A stretch of DNA of 64,000 nt from Thalassospira indica (GCF_003403095.1 NZ_CP031555.1:310001-374000), one strand, 5' to 3'. Counted from the first letter of the stretch, positions 53,459 to 62,978 are shown. Numbers and translations are program-made. Notes: generated by a model not told the origin, from the letters alone.

Positions 53459-54433
53459 TCAACGTTGCAGAATGCTGCTGATTTCGCGCATCTGGGTACG
53501 GGCCCGCAAAAGATAGAAACCAAGCCCCGCCAGATGGTTAGGGAAGACGATGCCATCGGCCGAGCCGTTCACAACCACCATCGGGTCAAGTGCGGCCGCC
53601 GCTTGCAGGGATCCGATCATTTCTGCCCAGACCGATGCGATCTGGCGTTCATTGATGATCTGTTCGAAGTCGGTGCCAAGATCGCGCAAGATCAGGCTAT
53701 AGGCATAAAGGCGGCCCTTGGTGGCATAGAAAACGTCATCTGCCGTGCGATCAAAGATCGACGGATTTTCCACCTTATCATCAATCAGGGCAGAGGCCGA
53801 GCCAAGGTCATTGGCAATGCGGTTCAGTGTTTCCTGAAGGTTGTCGGCACGGCGTTCAAAAACCGCATTCCCGTTGGTCAGACGGGTATTGTAGTTTTGC
53901 AGGGACCGGATTGCCTGACGGTATTGCTGCTCAGACGTGACACCGGGCAGCAGCGAAACGCTGGGATCAAACACCCATTTGTCGCCACGGAATTTCAAAA
54001 GGCCGGCGGCATCGTCCAGATCCGGGTCAACCTGGCTTGACCCACGGGCGCGCCCGATCTGATCGGAAAGCTCGATCGCAAAGCGCGACAGGGCATAGAC
54101 AATCCCGGTCTGGAAGTTCGGCATGTTATCAAGGGCCGCACTTGGCAGGAAGAACGGGTCGTTCGCGGTCCAGCGGTTCTGGTTGACCTCGCGATCAATC
54201 AGGGCTGCGGCGGTGTTGACCGCATGACTGCCGCCTTTGTAATTGCCGATAAAGTCGGGGTTGTCATCGATACGATGCACAATCGCCATGCCCGCCGGAT
54301 AATAGATCACGGCAATCAGAACGATCACACCAAGGCTGCGCACCCAAAACTTGCCCGAACCGAAAATAGCTTTCAGTCGGGAACCAAATCCTGCAACGCC
54401 GCCTTTTTTATAGAGATAATCGTCTTCAATCAT
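53459..54433 (-). CDS. DUF2333 family membrane protein
   Basis: The 324-residue protein has one N-terminal transmembrane helix (about 33-52) and a large periplasmic part with GGSHAVNTAAALIDREVNQ and NRWTANDPFFLPSAALDNMPNFQTG, which mark DUF2333. Function is unknown. I use the ATG at 54433 (MIEDDYLYKKGG). It neighbours the L,D-transpeptidase-like gene, with 69 bp between them on the same strand, so a cell-envelope role is possible. Confidence 0.85.
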   Translation of the reverse strand: MIEDDYLYKKGGVAGFGSRLKAIFGSGKFWVRSLGVIVLIAVIYYPAGMAIVHRIDDNPDFIGNYKGGSHAVNTAAALIDREVNQNRWTANDPFFLPSAALDNMPNFQTGIVYALSRFAIELSDQIGRARGSSQVDPDLDDAAGLLKFRGDKWVFDPSVSLLPGVTSEQQYRQAIRSLQNYNTRLTNGNAVFERRADNLQETLNRIANDLGSASALIDDKVENPSIFDRTADDVFYATKGRLYAYSLILRDLGTDFEQIINERQIASVWAEMIGSLQAAAALDPMVVVNGSADGIVFPNHLAGLGFYLLRARTQMREISSILQR

Positions 54434-54502
54434 GACTTGTCCTGTGAATTGATCCGGCAATTGAACCTAGGCGCTGTACACCCAAACGGCAAGTCCATGA
54501 TT

Positions 54503-55045
54503 TTACGCAGTGATGGTAATGAACGTCTCAAAGGTTGCCAGTCCAAGCAGTGTCTCAAGATCCTTCTCGGCCAAGGCAACACACCCTTCGGTGCCGGCAT
54601 AATCGGGTTTGGCGATATGCATGAAGATCGCCGATCCCTTTCCGGGCACGGGCGGGTCATCATTATGGCCCAGAACGACGATGATGTTATAGAGATCATC
54701 CTTGCGAAACAGCTTTTCATGGCTGGCATCAAACGGCAGGCGGACCGGGCAGTTATAGTCGGGATGACCGGGATCATCACACCAGCCGTCGGAAAATGAA
54801 ATGGTGGTGACCGGAAGCTTGGTGCGCGGGCTGGGTCTGCGATCAGCACGATACATCACATAGCGCAGCTGCCAGCGACCGGCCGGCGTTTTGCCATCGC
54901 CTTCTGTTTTCTGGTCGGCATCAATCACGCCATTGATCCCAAGGGCACAGCGAAAAGTGTGTTCACCCACGCTCAGCACCCCGTCTGGCGAAGCAAACAG
55001 TTCAAGCGGTTGGGACGGCGAAGGTGCAGCAGCGTCGCTTTGCAT
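54503..55045 (-). CDS. L,D-transpeptidase (YkuD)-family protein
   Basis: The 180-residue protein has the YkuD active-site pattern: AIFMHIAKPDYAGTEGCVAL with the His, then the SHG-like GC containing the catalytic Cys. GDGKTPAGRWQLRYVMYR is the conserved upstream strand. Family members cross-link peptidoglycan or attach lipoproteins, but this subgroup has no signal peptide that I can see, so it may be cytoplasmic or exported otherwise. Its start is 28 bp beyond the macrodomain gene's stop. Confidence 0.83.
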   Translation of the reverse strand: MQSDAAAPSPSQPLELFASPDGVLSVGEHTFRCALGINGVIDADQKTEGDGKTPAGRWQLRYVMYRADRRPSPRTKLPVTTISFSDGWCDDPGHPDYNCPVRLPFDASHEKLFRKDDLYNIIVVLGHNDDPPVPGKGSAIFMHIAKPDYAGTEGCVALAEKDLETLLGLATFETFITITA

Positions 55046-55072
55046 TCTATTGATGGACCTTATCGAATTCGA

Positions 55073-55618
55073 TCATGTGCTGGCATGGTGCTGGCACGCA
55101 GCTTCAATATGCTGACGCGCCAATGGTGAGAAACAACAAAGGTAAATTTGTGGCATTTGCGCCAATTCGCCAGTCAGCTCACAAATCGTTGATACGGCGA
55201 TTTTGGCTGCCTGGTCTTCCGGATAGCCAAATATCCCGGTGGATATGGCAGGAAACGCCACAGAGGCGAGATTGTTCTCGACCGCCAGCAAGATTGAATT
55301 GCGATAACAGCTTGCCAGCAGATCGGCCTCACCATGGTTCCCGCCATGCCAGACCGGGCCGACGGTGTGGATGACGTATTTGGCCTTCAGGTTAAATCCC
55401 GGTGTGATTCTGCCCTCACCCGTCGGGCAAGGGGCAAGCGGTCGGCAGGCGTTTGCCAGTTCAGGACCCGCCGCATGATGGATCGCACCGCATACGCCAC
55501 CGCCGGGCAACAGGGCTTCGTTGGCGGCATTGACGATGGCATCGACATCAAGTGTGGTGATGTCGCCGACGGTAATTTTGATGGCATGGGTTTTGTCGGG
55601 CGCGTTTTTGTGGGTCAC
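55073..55618 (-). CDS. macrodomain O-acetyl-ADP-ribose deacetylase family protein
   Basis: The 181-residue protein is a YmdB-like macrodomain. It has [32 protein letters not shown], the ADP-ribose-binding loop with the key Asn/Gly, and [15 protein letters not shown], the second loop. It hydrolyses O-acetyl-ADP-ribose, the product of sirtuins; a sirtuin gene lies 6.5 kb to the right. YmdB also regulates RNase III in E. coli. It lies directly upstream of the L,D-transpeptidase gene. Confidence 0.92.
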   Translation of the reverse strand: MTHKNAPDKTHAIKITVGDITTLDVDAIVNAANEALLPGGGVCGAIHHAAGPELANACRPLAPCPTGEGRITPGFNLKAKYVIHTVGPVWHGGNHGEADLLASCYRNSILLAVENNLASVAFPAISTGIFGYPEDQAAKIAVSTICELTGELAQMPQIYLCCFSPLARQHIEAACQHHAST

Positions 55619-55710
55619 GAATAGTATCCTGAAACGTGAATTCTTCCCTCAATACCAACCTGTAAGGGTGGCGCCCCTGCACCAAAGTAGTGTTGCGCGA
55701 CCAATAAGTC

Positions 55711-55756
55711 AAAAAACAACGCTCCGCCAGATCTGACGGAACGTTGCATTTTTAAA
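55711..55756 (-). terminator. intrinsic terminator after ppa
   Basis: On the minus strand, CAACGTTCCG and CGGAGCGTTG form an imperfect stem (one bulge) around TCAGATCTGG, followed by TTTTTT. It is about 40-80 bp past the ppa stop. Confidence 0.78.
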
Positions 55757-55790
55757 TCCGGTGCCTGTCCGAAGACGGGTTGAATGCGGC

Positions 55791-56315
55791 TTATTTGCCG
55801 AGGCGGGTCACACCTTCTTCGATCAGTTTGGCAGCTTTTTCAGCGCCTTCCCAACCGGTGACCTTAACCCATTTGCCTTTTTCGAGGTCTTTGTAACGCT
55901 CGAAGAAGTGCTGGATCTGATCGCGCAGGATCTGCGGCAGATCTTCGTGGGATTTGATGTCGGTGTAATACGGGTCGATCTTGTCATGCGGAACGCAGAT
56001 CAGTTTTTCGTCCTGACCGGCTTCGTCTTCCATGATCAGAACACCGATCGGACGTGCGCGGATCACCGAACCGGCTACGACCGGCTCACGGAACATGACC
56101 ATGGCGTCAACCGGATCACCGTCTTCACCAAGCGTGTTGGGGATGAAGCCATAGTTGACCGGGTAATACATCGAGGTGTGCAGGAAACGGTCAACAAAAA
56201 CAGCACCGGAGTCTTTATCGACTTCGTACTTGACCGGTCCACCCTGCGGAATTTCGATGACGACGTTTACGTCCCACGGAACATCCTTGCCAACGGCAAT
56301 CTTGCTGAGATCCAT
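55791..56315 (-). CDS. ppa: inorganic pyrophosphatase (family I)
   Basis: This enzyme hydrolyses pyrophosphate and pulls biosynthetic reactions forward. The 174-residue protein has the metal-binding motif DGDPVDAMV, YPVNYGFIPNT, and the EIPQGGPVKYEVDK start, all hallmarks of hexameric bacterial PPase. It has its own terminator. Length and motifs are normal. Confidence 0.97.
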   Translation of the reverse strand: MDLSKIAVGKDVPWDVNVVIEIPQGGPVKYEVDKDSGAVFVDRFLHTSMYYPVNYGFIPNTLGEDGDPVDAMVMFREPVVAGSVIRARPIGVLIMEDEAGQDEKLICVPHDKIDPYYTDIKSHEDLPQILRDQIQHFFERYKDLEKGKWVKVTGWEGAEKAAKLIEEGVTRLGK

Positions 56316-56481
56316 CTGGGAAAATCCCTTTCGCTTTTTGAACGCATGCCCCGATCACCAGGGCGGCTGATATGAGCTTCTAAGATGCAAAGACGCATCC
56401 GAAGGAAAATGATGCCGACCTTTTATCGCGAAACGCCGTCGCTTCCAAGGGGGCAGGAAATGATACTTTTGATCAGAAACC

Positions 56482-57327
56482 CTAGGCGGTTTCGGCAACC
56501 GGCAGCAAAGAGCTTTTCACAGGCGTGAAGCGGTCTGCTTCTGCCTCAAGATTATTGAAATAACCCGGGTTCTTTGATGCGTTTGCATGACGGCTGGGCA
56601 TCGAACGACCGTGGAAGAGATGCAAGACAGGAGAGGTATATTCAACATTTTTGCGTCGGATACCCGCCCGGATCATGCGGAGTACGAAATCTGAATCTTC
56701 CAATCCATGGCCTTCATAGGCTTCGTCGAAGCCACCAATCTTTAAGATATCATTCTTGAAGGCCGCAATATTGCACCCCTGTGCTTTCTTCCAGCAATTG
56801 GCGTGCTCCCACAGGCTTTTCTGGCTTTGCGGGATCGGAATGAACTGAAATGGGCGATTGCAGTTGCCCGTCAGGCCCAGCATGAAGAGGATCGCACGTG
56901 GCCATTTGTGGAACCGTAGACGGTTCTTCATCGCAAGCTTGGTAAAGCGTTCCTTTAGGAAGACACGTTTGCCTGTGACAAAGCAGTTTGCTTCGGCCGC
57001 TTTGCGGTGGCTTGAAACAAAGTTCGACATCAGGCAGCAATCACCGTCGGTAAACACAATGATGTCACCTTCGGACATCGCGATGGCGCCGTTGCGCACG
57101 CGCGACAGCCGGTATCCCTGATCTTCCTGCCAGAAATGTTTGATCGGCACCGGGGATTTTTTTTGCATCTTGGCAATGGTCTGCGCGGTTTCCGGCCCTG
57201 AGCCATCATCAGCAACAATCACCTCGAAGTTATCGTCCTTCTGGTCGATCAGTGATTGCAAAACCATTTCCAGCGCTTCTGGCCAATTATAGGTCGAAAC
57301 GATGACTGAGACCTTATGCACTAACAT
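56482..57327 (-). CDS. family 2 glycosyltransferase
   Basis: The 281-residue GT-A enzyme has VSVIVSTYNWPEALEMVLQSL, VIVADDGSG, VFTDGDCCL (the DxD-like metal site), and a C-terminal GGFDEAYEGHGLEDSDFVLR segment like that of galactosyltransferase-type GT2 proteins. It likely adds a sugar to LPS or another surface glycan. galE, which makes UDP-galactose, is next on the same strand (119 bp), suggesting that galactose or a related hexose may be the donor, by inference. Confidence 0.88.
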   Translation of the reverse strand: MLVHKVSVIVSTYNWPEALEMVLQSLIDQKDDNFEVIVADDGSGPETAQTIAKMQKKSPVPIKHFWQEDQGYRLSRVRNGAIAMSEGDIIVFTDGDCCLMSNFVSSHRKAAEANCFVTGKRVFLKERFTKLAMKNRLRFHKWPRAILFMLGLTGNCNRPFQFIPIPQSQKSLWEHANCWKKAQGCNIAAFKNDILKIGGFDEAYEGHGLEDSDFVLRMIRAGIRRKNVEYTSPVLHLFHGRSMPSRHANASKNPGYFNNLEAEADRFTPVKSSLLPVAETA

Positions 57328-57446
57328 ACCCCTAAATGTTGCTTGTGGTGTCCGCTTCTGGAAGCACCAAATCAGTGTGAGCAGACAGTATTTCCGACCG
57401 CGCTGACGATCAATACAGAATTGATACTGTCACGCGCCTGTAAAGA

Positions 57447-58457
57447 TCACTGAGCGTCTGGTTTACCGGGTTTTCTCATGTTTTTCTGATAATAGGCCCA
57501 GGCATGCGCGATGATCTGGCGTGGGGACGGATAGTTGGCGCACCAACCAAGCATGTCTTGCGCCTTGGCCGGGTTTGCAACCAGTTTGGCGGGGTCTCCG
57601 GGGCGACGTGCATCTTTTATCACGCTGAAATCCCGACCGGTGATCTCTTTGCAAAGTTGGATGATCTCTTTGACGGAACAGCCTTCGCCTGTGCCGATAT
57701 TGACGGCATCGAAAGCAGCATTCTCGGACGCGATGACATGCGAAAGCGCCTTGACGTGGGCGCTGGCAAGATCATCAACGTGAATATAGTCGCGAATGCA
57801 GGTTCCATCGGGCGTGTCATAGTCCGTGCCATAAATCTTGATATGGTCGCGTTGACCGGCAGCAGTTTGTAAAACCAGCGGGATAAGATGGGTTTCTGGA
57901 TCATGCCTTTCGCCCGTGCGGCCTTCCGGGTCGGCGCCCGCAGCATTGAAGTAGCGAAGTGCAATGGCGTGAAAGCCGTAAATATCGGCGTAGTCCCTAA
58001 GCATGGTTTCGACCATGGCTTTTGAGCGGCCATAGGGGTTTTCCGCCCGGACCTCGAGCGTCTCGGACAGCAGCCCCTCATCCCGATTGCCATAGACCGC
58101 AGCCGTTGACGAAAAAACAATGTGGTTGCAGCCATTGCGTCGCATCGCTTCAAGCAGGTTCAGCGCCCCGGCAGTGTTGACTTCATAAAACCTGGCCGGT
58201 TCGACCATCGAAGCGCCAGCTTCAATCAGAGCGGCCATGTGAATGACGGCAGCAGGCTTGAAATCATCAAAAGCCTTATTCAAGGCGGCACTGTCGCGAA
58301 TATCGGCGTGGATAAACGGAACATCTGAGGAAACAGCATCGCGGTGACCATTTGAAAGGTTATCAAACACAACCGGTTGGTAGCCACTTTCGCGAAGCTT
58401 GATGCAAATGTGCGATCCGATATATCCCGCACCGCCTGTTATCAAAATGTTTTGCAT
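57447..58457 (-). CDS. galE: UDP-glucose 4-epimerase
   Basis: This enzyme interconverts UDP-glucose and UDP-galactose using bound NAD. The 336-residue SDR protein has the NAD site ITGGAGYIGSHI at 5-16, the catalytic Ser in FSSTAAVYG, and the YxxxK pair in NPYGRSKAM. It ends in a typical GalE C-terminus. It is encoded upstream of the GT2 gene, pointing to supply of UDP-hexose for surface polysaccharide. Confidence 0.95.
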   Translation of the reverse strand: MQNILITGGAGYIGSHICIKLRESGYQPVVFDNLSNGHRDAVSSDVPFIHADIRDSAALNKAFDDFKPAAVIHMAALIEAGASMVEPARFYEVNTAGALNLLEAMRRNGCNHIVFSSTAAVYGNRDEGLLSETLEVRAENPYGRSKAMVETMLRDYADIYGFHAIALRYFNAAGADPEGRTGERHDPETHLIPLVLQTAAGQRDHIKIYGTDYDTPDGTCIRDYIHVDDLASAHVKALSHVIASENAAFDAVNIGTGEGCSVKEIIQLCKEITGRDFSVIKDARRPGDPAKLVANPAKAQDMLGWCANYPSPRQIIAHAWAYYQKNMRKPGKPDAQ

Positions 58458-58517
58458 GAAATGGAATTACTACTTTGTTCCTGAGCCGAGTTAGAGAACG
58501 CGCAGCAAAAAATATGC

Positions 58518-59456
58518 TCACATCACCTTTTTGCGCGCAAGGGATGCGGTTTTCGGGTTGATCAGTTCGCGGATCCAGTTGGCGGCTTCGATGACGATCG
58601 GGTCTTTTTCGCGGGCCGGGCGGATCAGCAGGCGATACCACCAGTGTGAAATGAAATCCGGGAAATTAAGCGGCACCAGTTCACCGCGCTCAACGTAATT
58701 GCGCGCCACAACATCGGTGCTGGCAACGATGCCCTGACCGGCGCGTGCGGCCTCAAGCGCCCAGATATGGTGGCTAAAGGTCCAGCAATCAGCCAGCGAG
58801 AAGCTGGCATCCTTGAACCATTGTTCGATCTGGGAGAACTGTTCGCTGTCACTGTCGATCAACAGGATATCGCGCGGGCCGAGTGTCGCGACGTCAACAT
58901 TGCTGGCATCATAGCCGCGCTTTGCGAGCCATTCCGGGGCGGCGAAGGCGGTATAGACTTCAGGGGTCAGAAGCTCGGTAATCCAGTCTTCGGGACCGGG
59001 CAGGTCCTTTGGCGCGATCTGAAGGGCGAGATCAATTTCAAGCGGATCAAGTCCGTCATCAAATTCGATCTTGCGAAACTGCACGGGAATGTCGGCGGGC
59101 AGCCGGTCGCGCAGGTTATCAAGCTCATACAGCAGCACGGTGAGTGCCGGGGTCGCCAGCGCCCCGATGCGGATCGCCTTGCCCTTGTCTGGGCCGACTT
59201 CGCCAGTGATATCGGCGATGCCATCAAGCGCCTCTGTCAGGCGCGGCAAAAGCAGCTCGGCCGACTTGGTCAGGGTCAATCCACGGCCCTTGCGGGTAAA
59301 CAGCACCACGCCAAGGTTTTCTTCAAGCTGGCGGAGCTGATGACTGATCGCACTTTGCGTGACATGCAATTCTTCTGCGGCCCCCTTCACGCTTTGATGG
59401 CGTGCAGTGGCTTCAAAGGCGACAAGGGCGCGCAACGGTGGGAGCTTTCTGCGCAT
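58518..59456 (-). CDS. LysR-family transcriptional regulator (GcvA-like)
   Basis: The 312-residue protein has the N-terminal winged HTH (LPPLRALVAFEATARHQSVKGAAEELHVTQSAISHQL) and a PBP2-type effector domain. The LPPLRALVAFE start resembles the GcvA/AmpR branch. It faces a divergently transcribed DMT transporter gene 250 bp away, a common LysR target arrangement, so it may control that exporter. I use the ATG at 59456 (MRRKLPPL) rather than 59480. Confidence 0.9.
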   Translation of the reverse strand: MRRKLPPLRALVAFEATARHQSVKGAAEELHVTQSAISHQLRQLEENLGVVLFTRKGRGLTLTKSAELLLPRLTEALDGIADITGEVGPDKGKAIRIGALATPALTVLLYELDNLRDRLPADIPVQFRKIEFDDGLDPLEIDLALQIAPKDLPGPEDWITELLTPEVYTAFAAPEWLAKRGYDASNVDVATLGPRDILLIDSDSEQFSQIEQWFKDASFSLADCWTFSHHIWALEAARAGQGIVASTDVVARNYVERGELVPLNFPDFISHWWYRLLIRPAREKDPIVIEAANWIRELINPKTASLARKKVM

Positions 59457-59703
59457 CGTGGGTTTCCATCCGGAGAGCATTACTGTCTTTTATTCTGTCT
59501 ATCAGGCCTGATCGAAAAGTGGACCAAAAAAATCTCAACAATGGCTGAAAAAGCTTCATTCGTATTTTTCCAAACAAGCAGGCAATATCATCGTCATACA
59601 GGGTTTCCGGCCGTAATGACTTATGCCTCCTTGCGCCACCACGTAAGCAGCCTCCCCCCAACTGCCGGAAACCCCAACATTCCTTTCGAAACCGGGATTG
59701 ACC

Positions 59704-60666
59704 ATGACCGCAACGCGACTGAGCGGAAATTTCCGCGGTGTCCTGTGGATGACGGCTGCCATGGCATCGGGCGTTTTTGTCGATGTTTGTGCCAAGCTTG
59801 TCTCGCATGATGTGCCGACCTCGCAGATCCTTGCGATGCGTGCCCTGACCACCGTTGCGGTGTTCCTGGTCATCATCATGTTTATCGGCACGCGTCAGAT
59901 CCGCACGCGCCGCCCGGTGGCGCATATTGCGCGTGGCGTTTTGTGGTACGGATCGCTGTTCTTTGTGTTCTTTGCGCTGCGCCAGATGAGCATCGCCGAG
60001 GTCAATGCCTATTTGTTTATCGAAGCCTTGCTGACCGTGATGTTGGCGGTGGTGATCTTGGGCGAGAAACTGACCCCGCGCAAAATCATCGCAACCCTTC
60101 TGGGCCTTGTTGGCGTGTGGGTGATGTGTGTGCCGCGGATGGATGGCTTTGGCGTGCCGCTGGGTGTGGCCGCGGCCCTGATCGGGGCGTTCTGTTTTTC
60201 CGCCCAGACTTTGTTTGCCAAGGTACTGACCCGGACCGAAACCAATTTTTCCATGCTGTTCTGGCCACAGATCATCGCGGTTGCGATCTGGGTGCCGATT
60301 GCGATGATCACCTGGTATCCGGCGTCAATGGCCGACTGGCTTTATGCGTCGGGTGCCGGTTTCTTTGCCATGCTGACCAACTACATGGTGCTGCGTGCTG
60401 TCAGGGTTGCGGATGCCAGTGTGGTGTCGCCTGCGGCCTATACGGCCCTGCCATTCTCGGTCGCGATGGATTTGATCTTCTTTGACATGCTGCCGGTGCC
60501 GGTGATTTTCATCGGGGCAGGCATTGTGGTGCTGGCCGTAATGCTGCTTGATTACAAGGGCGGTGCCAAAGCGGTCGAGGATGCTGTGGAAGAAGAATTT
60601 GCCGAATTTGCCGAGAGTAGCGAAATCGGGGATGAAGAAGCATCCCCGAAACCGGCAAAGGCCTGA
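59704..60666 (+). CDS. EamA/DMT-family transporter
   Basis: The 320-residue inner-membrane protein has ten hydrophobic helices arranged as two EamA repeats (VDVCAKLVSHDVPTSQILAMRAL; GAFCFSAQTLFAKVLTRTE) and an acidic C-terminal tail (about 290-320). DMT proteins mostly export metabolites or drugs. The start may be TTG 59698 or ATG 59704. It is divergent from the LysR gene. The substrate is unknown. Confidence 0.88.
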   Translation: MTATRLSGNFRGVLWMTAAMASGVFVDVCAKLVSHDVPTSQILAMRALTTVAVFLVIIMFIGTRQIRTRRPVAHIARGVLWYGSLFFVFFALRQMSIAEVNAYLFIEALLTVMLAVVILGEKLTPRKIIATLLGLVGVWVMCVPRMDGFGVPLGVAAALIGAFCFSAQTLFAKVLTRTETNFSMLFWPQIIAVAIWVPIAMITWYPASMADWLYASGAGFFAMLTNYMVLRAVRVADASVVSPAAYTALPFSVAMDLIFFDMLPVPVIFIGAGIVVLAVMLLDYKGGAKAVEDAVEEEFAEFAESSEIGDEEASPKPAKA

Positions 60667-60689
60667 GCCCCGATAATCGACGTTACAGA

Positions 60690-61037
60690 TCAGCGATCAT
60701 GCTGTGCGCGGGAGTCATCCGGGGCCTGATCACGGTCATGAAGGCCGTAATCACGGATCACGCCAGCCACCCGCAAACGGTAATCTTCAAAAATTTTGTG
60801 CCGTCCCTTGATCTGGGCGGTACGGTGCTCGCCCAGATTGCGCCAGGCGGCAATTGCGTCCTCATCGCGCCAGAAGGACAGCGATAGAACCTTGCCGGGA
60901 TTGGTCAGGCTTTGAAACCGTTCGATTGAAATAAAGCCATCCATGGTTTCAAGCACGGGTTTGAGATCACCGGCAATCGCAAGGTAATCGTCATAGCGCC
61001 CTTCGCGCGGTGTGACCTCGAAAATGACGGCAATCAT
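60690..61037 (-). CDS. antibiotic biosynthesis monooxygenase (ABM)-domain protein
   Basis: The 115-residue ferredoxin-like dimeric-barrel protein has [26 protein letters not shown] and [16 protein letters not shown], the usual ABM conserved segments. Its start overlaps the stop of the NIPSNAP gene (4 bp), so the two are coupled. Family members oxidise quinones or have no known activity. The divergent ArsR-type regulator nearby probably controls the pair. Confidence 0.88.
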   Translation of the reverse strand: MIAVIFEVTPREGRYDDYLAIAGDLKPVLETMDGFISIERFQSLTNPGKVLSLSFWRDEDAIAAWRNLGEHRTAQIKGRHKIFEDYRLRVAGVIRDYGLHDRDQAPDDSRAQHDR

Positions 61038-61363
61038 GGTTTGATCAGCTCCGTATGCGGGGTGGAGGCAATTTTCAGAAACTGGCGTTCTTCGCGCAGG
61101 ATGAATTTCTCTCGCTGGGAAAATTCGTAGTTCTCGCGGCCCAGCGGATCGTCTTTCAGACGCGCGCGATAGGCTTCGTAGGATGCCAGATCAGGCAAGT
61201 GATAGATACCATAGGCGGTCGAGACCGATCCTTCATGCGGGGCGAAATAGCCGACAAGGTCCGCCCCGCAACGCGGGATGGCCTGCCCCCAGTTCTGGGC
61301 ATATTCAATGAAGGCGTCTTTTTTGTAAGGGTCGATTTCATAGCGAATGAAGCAGGTAATCAT
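61034..61363 (-). CDS. NIPSNAP-family protein
   Basis: The 109-residue alpha/beta barrel protein has [21 protein letters not shown] and [24 protein letters not shown], typical NIPSNAP segments. Function is not established; bacterial members often sit in stress or xenobiotic operons. It is the first gene of the NIPSNAP-ABM unit and lies 91 bp from the ArsR gene, transcribed divergently. Confidence 0.9.
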   Translation of the reverse strand: MITCFIRYEIDPYKKDAFIEYAQNWGQAIPRCGADLVGYFAPHEGSVSTAYGIYHLPDLASYEAYRARLKDDPLGRENYEFSQREKFILREERQFLKIASTPHTELIKP

Positions 61364-61426
61364 GACAGCGTCCTTTCAGGAGAAACATCTTGTTGGGTGA
61401 CGCGGCCCCATTATCCCGATTGCCGC

Positions 61427-61452
61427 GCATTAATGCTTCGATTAGCATCTAA
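61427..61452. promoter_or_regulatory. imperfect palindrome in the ArsR/NIPSNAP divergent region
   Basis: ATGCTTCGATTAGCAT (61433-61448), with flanking TTA/TAA, is a dyad centred just before the ArsR start. It is a plausible autoregulatory operator, found by eye only. Confidence 0.4.
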
Positions 61453-61454
61453 CT

Positions 61455-62135
61455 ATGAAAGAAGGACCCGATATCGCCCGCGTGGCCGCATTGCTTGGCG
61501 ATCCGGCGCGCGCAAATATGCTGACAGCACTTATGAGTGGTCGGGCATTAACCGCGGCCGAGCTGGCCCAAGAAGCCGGTGTGACGCCACAGACCGCCAG
61601 CTCGCATCTGGCAAAGCTTGAAGCCGGTCAGATCGTTTTGCCGCGCAAGCAGGGAAGGCATCGTTATTTCACGCTCAGCGGCCCTGATATTGTCGAGGCA
61701 CTGGAAGTCCTGATGGGGATTGCCAATCGGGTCGGGCATAACCGCGTGCGCACCGGTCCCAAGGATCCGGAACTGCGCAAGGCACGGGTTTGTTATGACC
61801 ATCTGGCCGGGGATATGGGGGTTGCGCTGTTTGACGGCCTTGCCAAACGCAAACTGATTGAAAGCAACATCAATGGTGTTGCCCTGACACCGGCCGGGAT
61901 CGATTTTGCCAACACGTTTGGCATTGATCTCGATGGCTTGCGGACCAAGCGTCGGCCGTTGTGCCGGGAATGCCTTGATTGGAGTGCCCGGCAATCGCAT
62001 CTGGCGGGGTCATTTGGGGCGGCGTTGCTGGACCGGTTCTATGATCTTGGTTGGGCCCGACGGATGCCGGAGTCGCGGATTGTGCGCTTTAGCGATGCGG
62101 GCGAGAAATCATTCCGTGAATTGATCAATCCTTAA
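61455..62135 (+). CDS. ArsR/SmtB-family transcriptional regulator (with Cys-containing C-terminal extension)
   Basis: The 226-residue protein has the N-terminal ArsR winged helix (LLGDPARANMLTALMSGRALTAAELAQEAGVTPQTASSHLAKLEAG) and an extra 100-residue C-terminal part with a conserved LCRECLDWSARQSHLAG motif. Typical ArsR metal sites are not evident; the CREC pair may be a redox or metal sensor. It probably represses the divergent NIPSNAP-ABM pair. This longer ArsR group is common in proteobacteria. Confidence 0.88.
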   Translation: MKEGPDIARVAALLGDPARANMLTALMSGRALTAAELAQEAGVTPQTASSHLAKLEAGQIVLPRKQGRHRYFTLSGPDIVEALEVLMGIANRVGHNRVRTGPKDPELRKARVCYDHLAGDMGVALFDGLAKRKLIESNINGVALTPAGIDFANTFGIDLDGLRTKRRPLCRECLDWSARQSHLAGSFGAALLDRFYDLGWARRMPESRIVRFSDAGEKSFRELINP

Positions 62136-62144
62136 GGCCAGCTA

Positions 62145-62891
62145 TCAATCACCGAGCAGGGCGGCAACAAAGGCCGGGACCAGTTCGGTGGCGGGACCAT
62201 AGCGGCTGTGATCAAAACTGGTGGCACCGGAACTGGGTTCAAGATTGAGCTCGACCGTTTCGGCCCCGGCTTCTTCATGGGCGACTTGCACAAATCCGGC
62301 CGCCGGATAGACATTGCCCGATGTCCCGATCGAGATGAAAAGCCCGCAATCGCCAAGGGCAGCGTAAATGCGTTCCATCTCGAGCGGCATTTCGCCAAAC
62401 CACACCACATGCGGGCGCAATCCACCGGGCTTACCGCAACGTGGGCAGGGGGTTTCCTTGGCAAGGTCGCCCGGCCAATCGGTCAGCAGATCACAGTGAT
62501 TGCAGCAGATTTTCAAAAGCTCGCCATGCATGTGGATGAGGTTTTTGGACCCGGCCCGGCCATGCAGGTCATCAATGTTCTGGGTTACCAGAAGCACATC
62601 ACCGGGCCATTCGGCCTCTAGCCGGGCCAGGGCCAGATGGGCGGCATTGGGTTGAACATCCGGGTCATGCAAGCCAGCCCGACGGTCGTTGTAGAAATGA
62701 TGCACCAGGTCGGGATTACTCACGAAGGCCTCAGGCGTTGCGACCTCGGAAATATCGTATCTCGCCCAGATGCCATCGGGATCGCGAAAGGTATGCAGTC
62801 CGCTTTCCTTGGAAATGCCAGCCCCGGTCAGGATGACAATCGGGGCTTTTTCATCGCGCAGAATGTCGATCAGGTTGGGGTTAAGCGGCAT
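62145..62891 (-). CDS. cobB: NAD-dependent protein deacylase (sirtuin, CobB type)
   Basis: This protein removes acyl groups from lysines using NAD. The 248-residue protein has GAGISKESGLHTFRD at 23-37, TQNIDDLHGRAG with catalytic-region His, MHGEL with the catalytic His122, and a zinc ribbon C130/C133-C149/C152. YxxR at 67-70 (FYNDRR) is the signature for acidic-acyl (succinyl/malonyl) lysine removal, as in SIRT5 and CobB. It ends 9 bp from the convergent ArsR gene. Confidence 0.94.
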   Translation of the reverse strand: MPLNPNLIDILRDEKAPIVILTGAGISKESGLHTFRDPDGIWARYDISEVATPEAFVSNPDLVHHFYNDRRAGLHDPDVQPNAAHLALARLEAEWPGDVLLVTQNIDDLHGRAGSKNLIHMHGELLKICCNHCDLLTDWPGDLAKETPCPRCGKPGGLRPHVVWFGEMPLEMERIYAALGDCGLFISIGTSGNVYPAAGFVQVAHEEAGAETVELNLEPSSGATSFDHSRYGPATELVPAFVAALLGD

Positions 62892-62938
62892 GGGAGGGGT
62901 CCTGTGCTTGTGGTCTGTGTCGCCAGCCTAATGCAAAT

Positions 62939-62978
62939 AAAACAGCCTCGCCAAGTATGTCTGGCGAGGCTGTTTTTA
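62939..62978. terminator. bidirectional intrinsic terminator between cobB and grpE
   Basis: AACAGCCTCGCCA and TGGCGAGGCTGTT form a 13-bp stem with an 8-nt loop, flanked by A and T runs. On the minus strand it follows grpE by about 40 bp. Confidence 0.88.
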
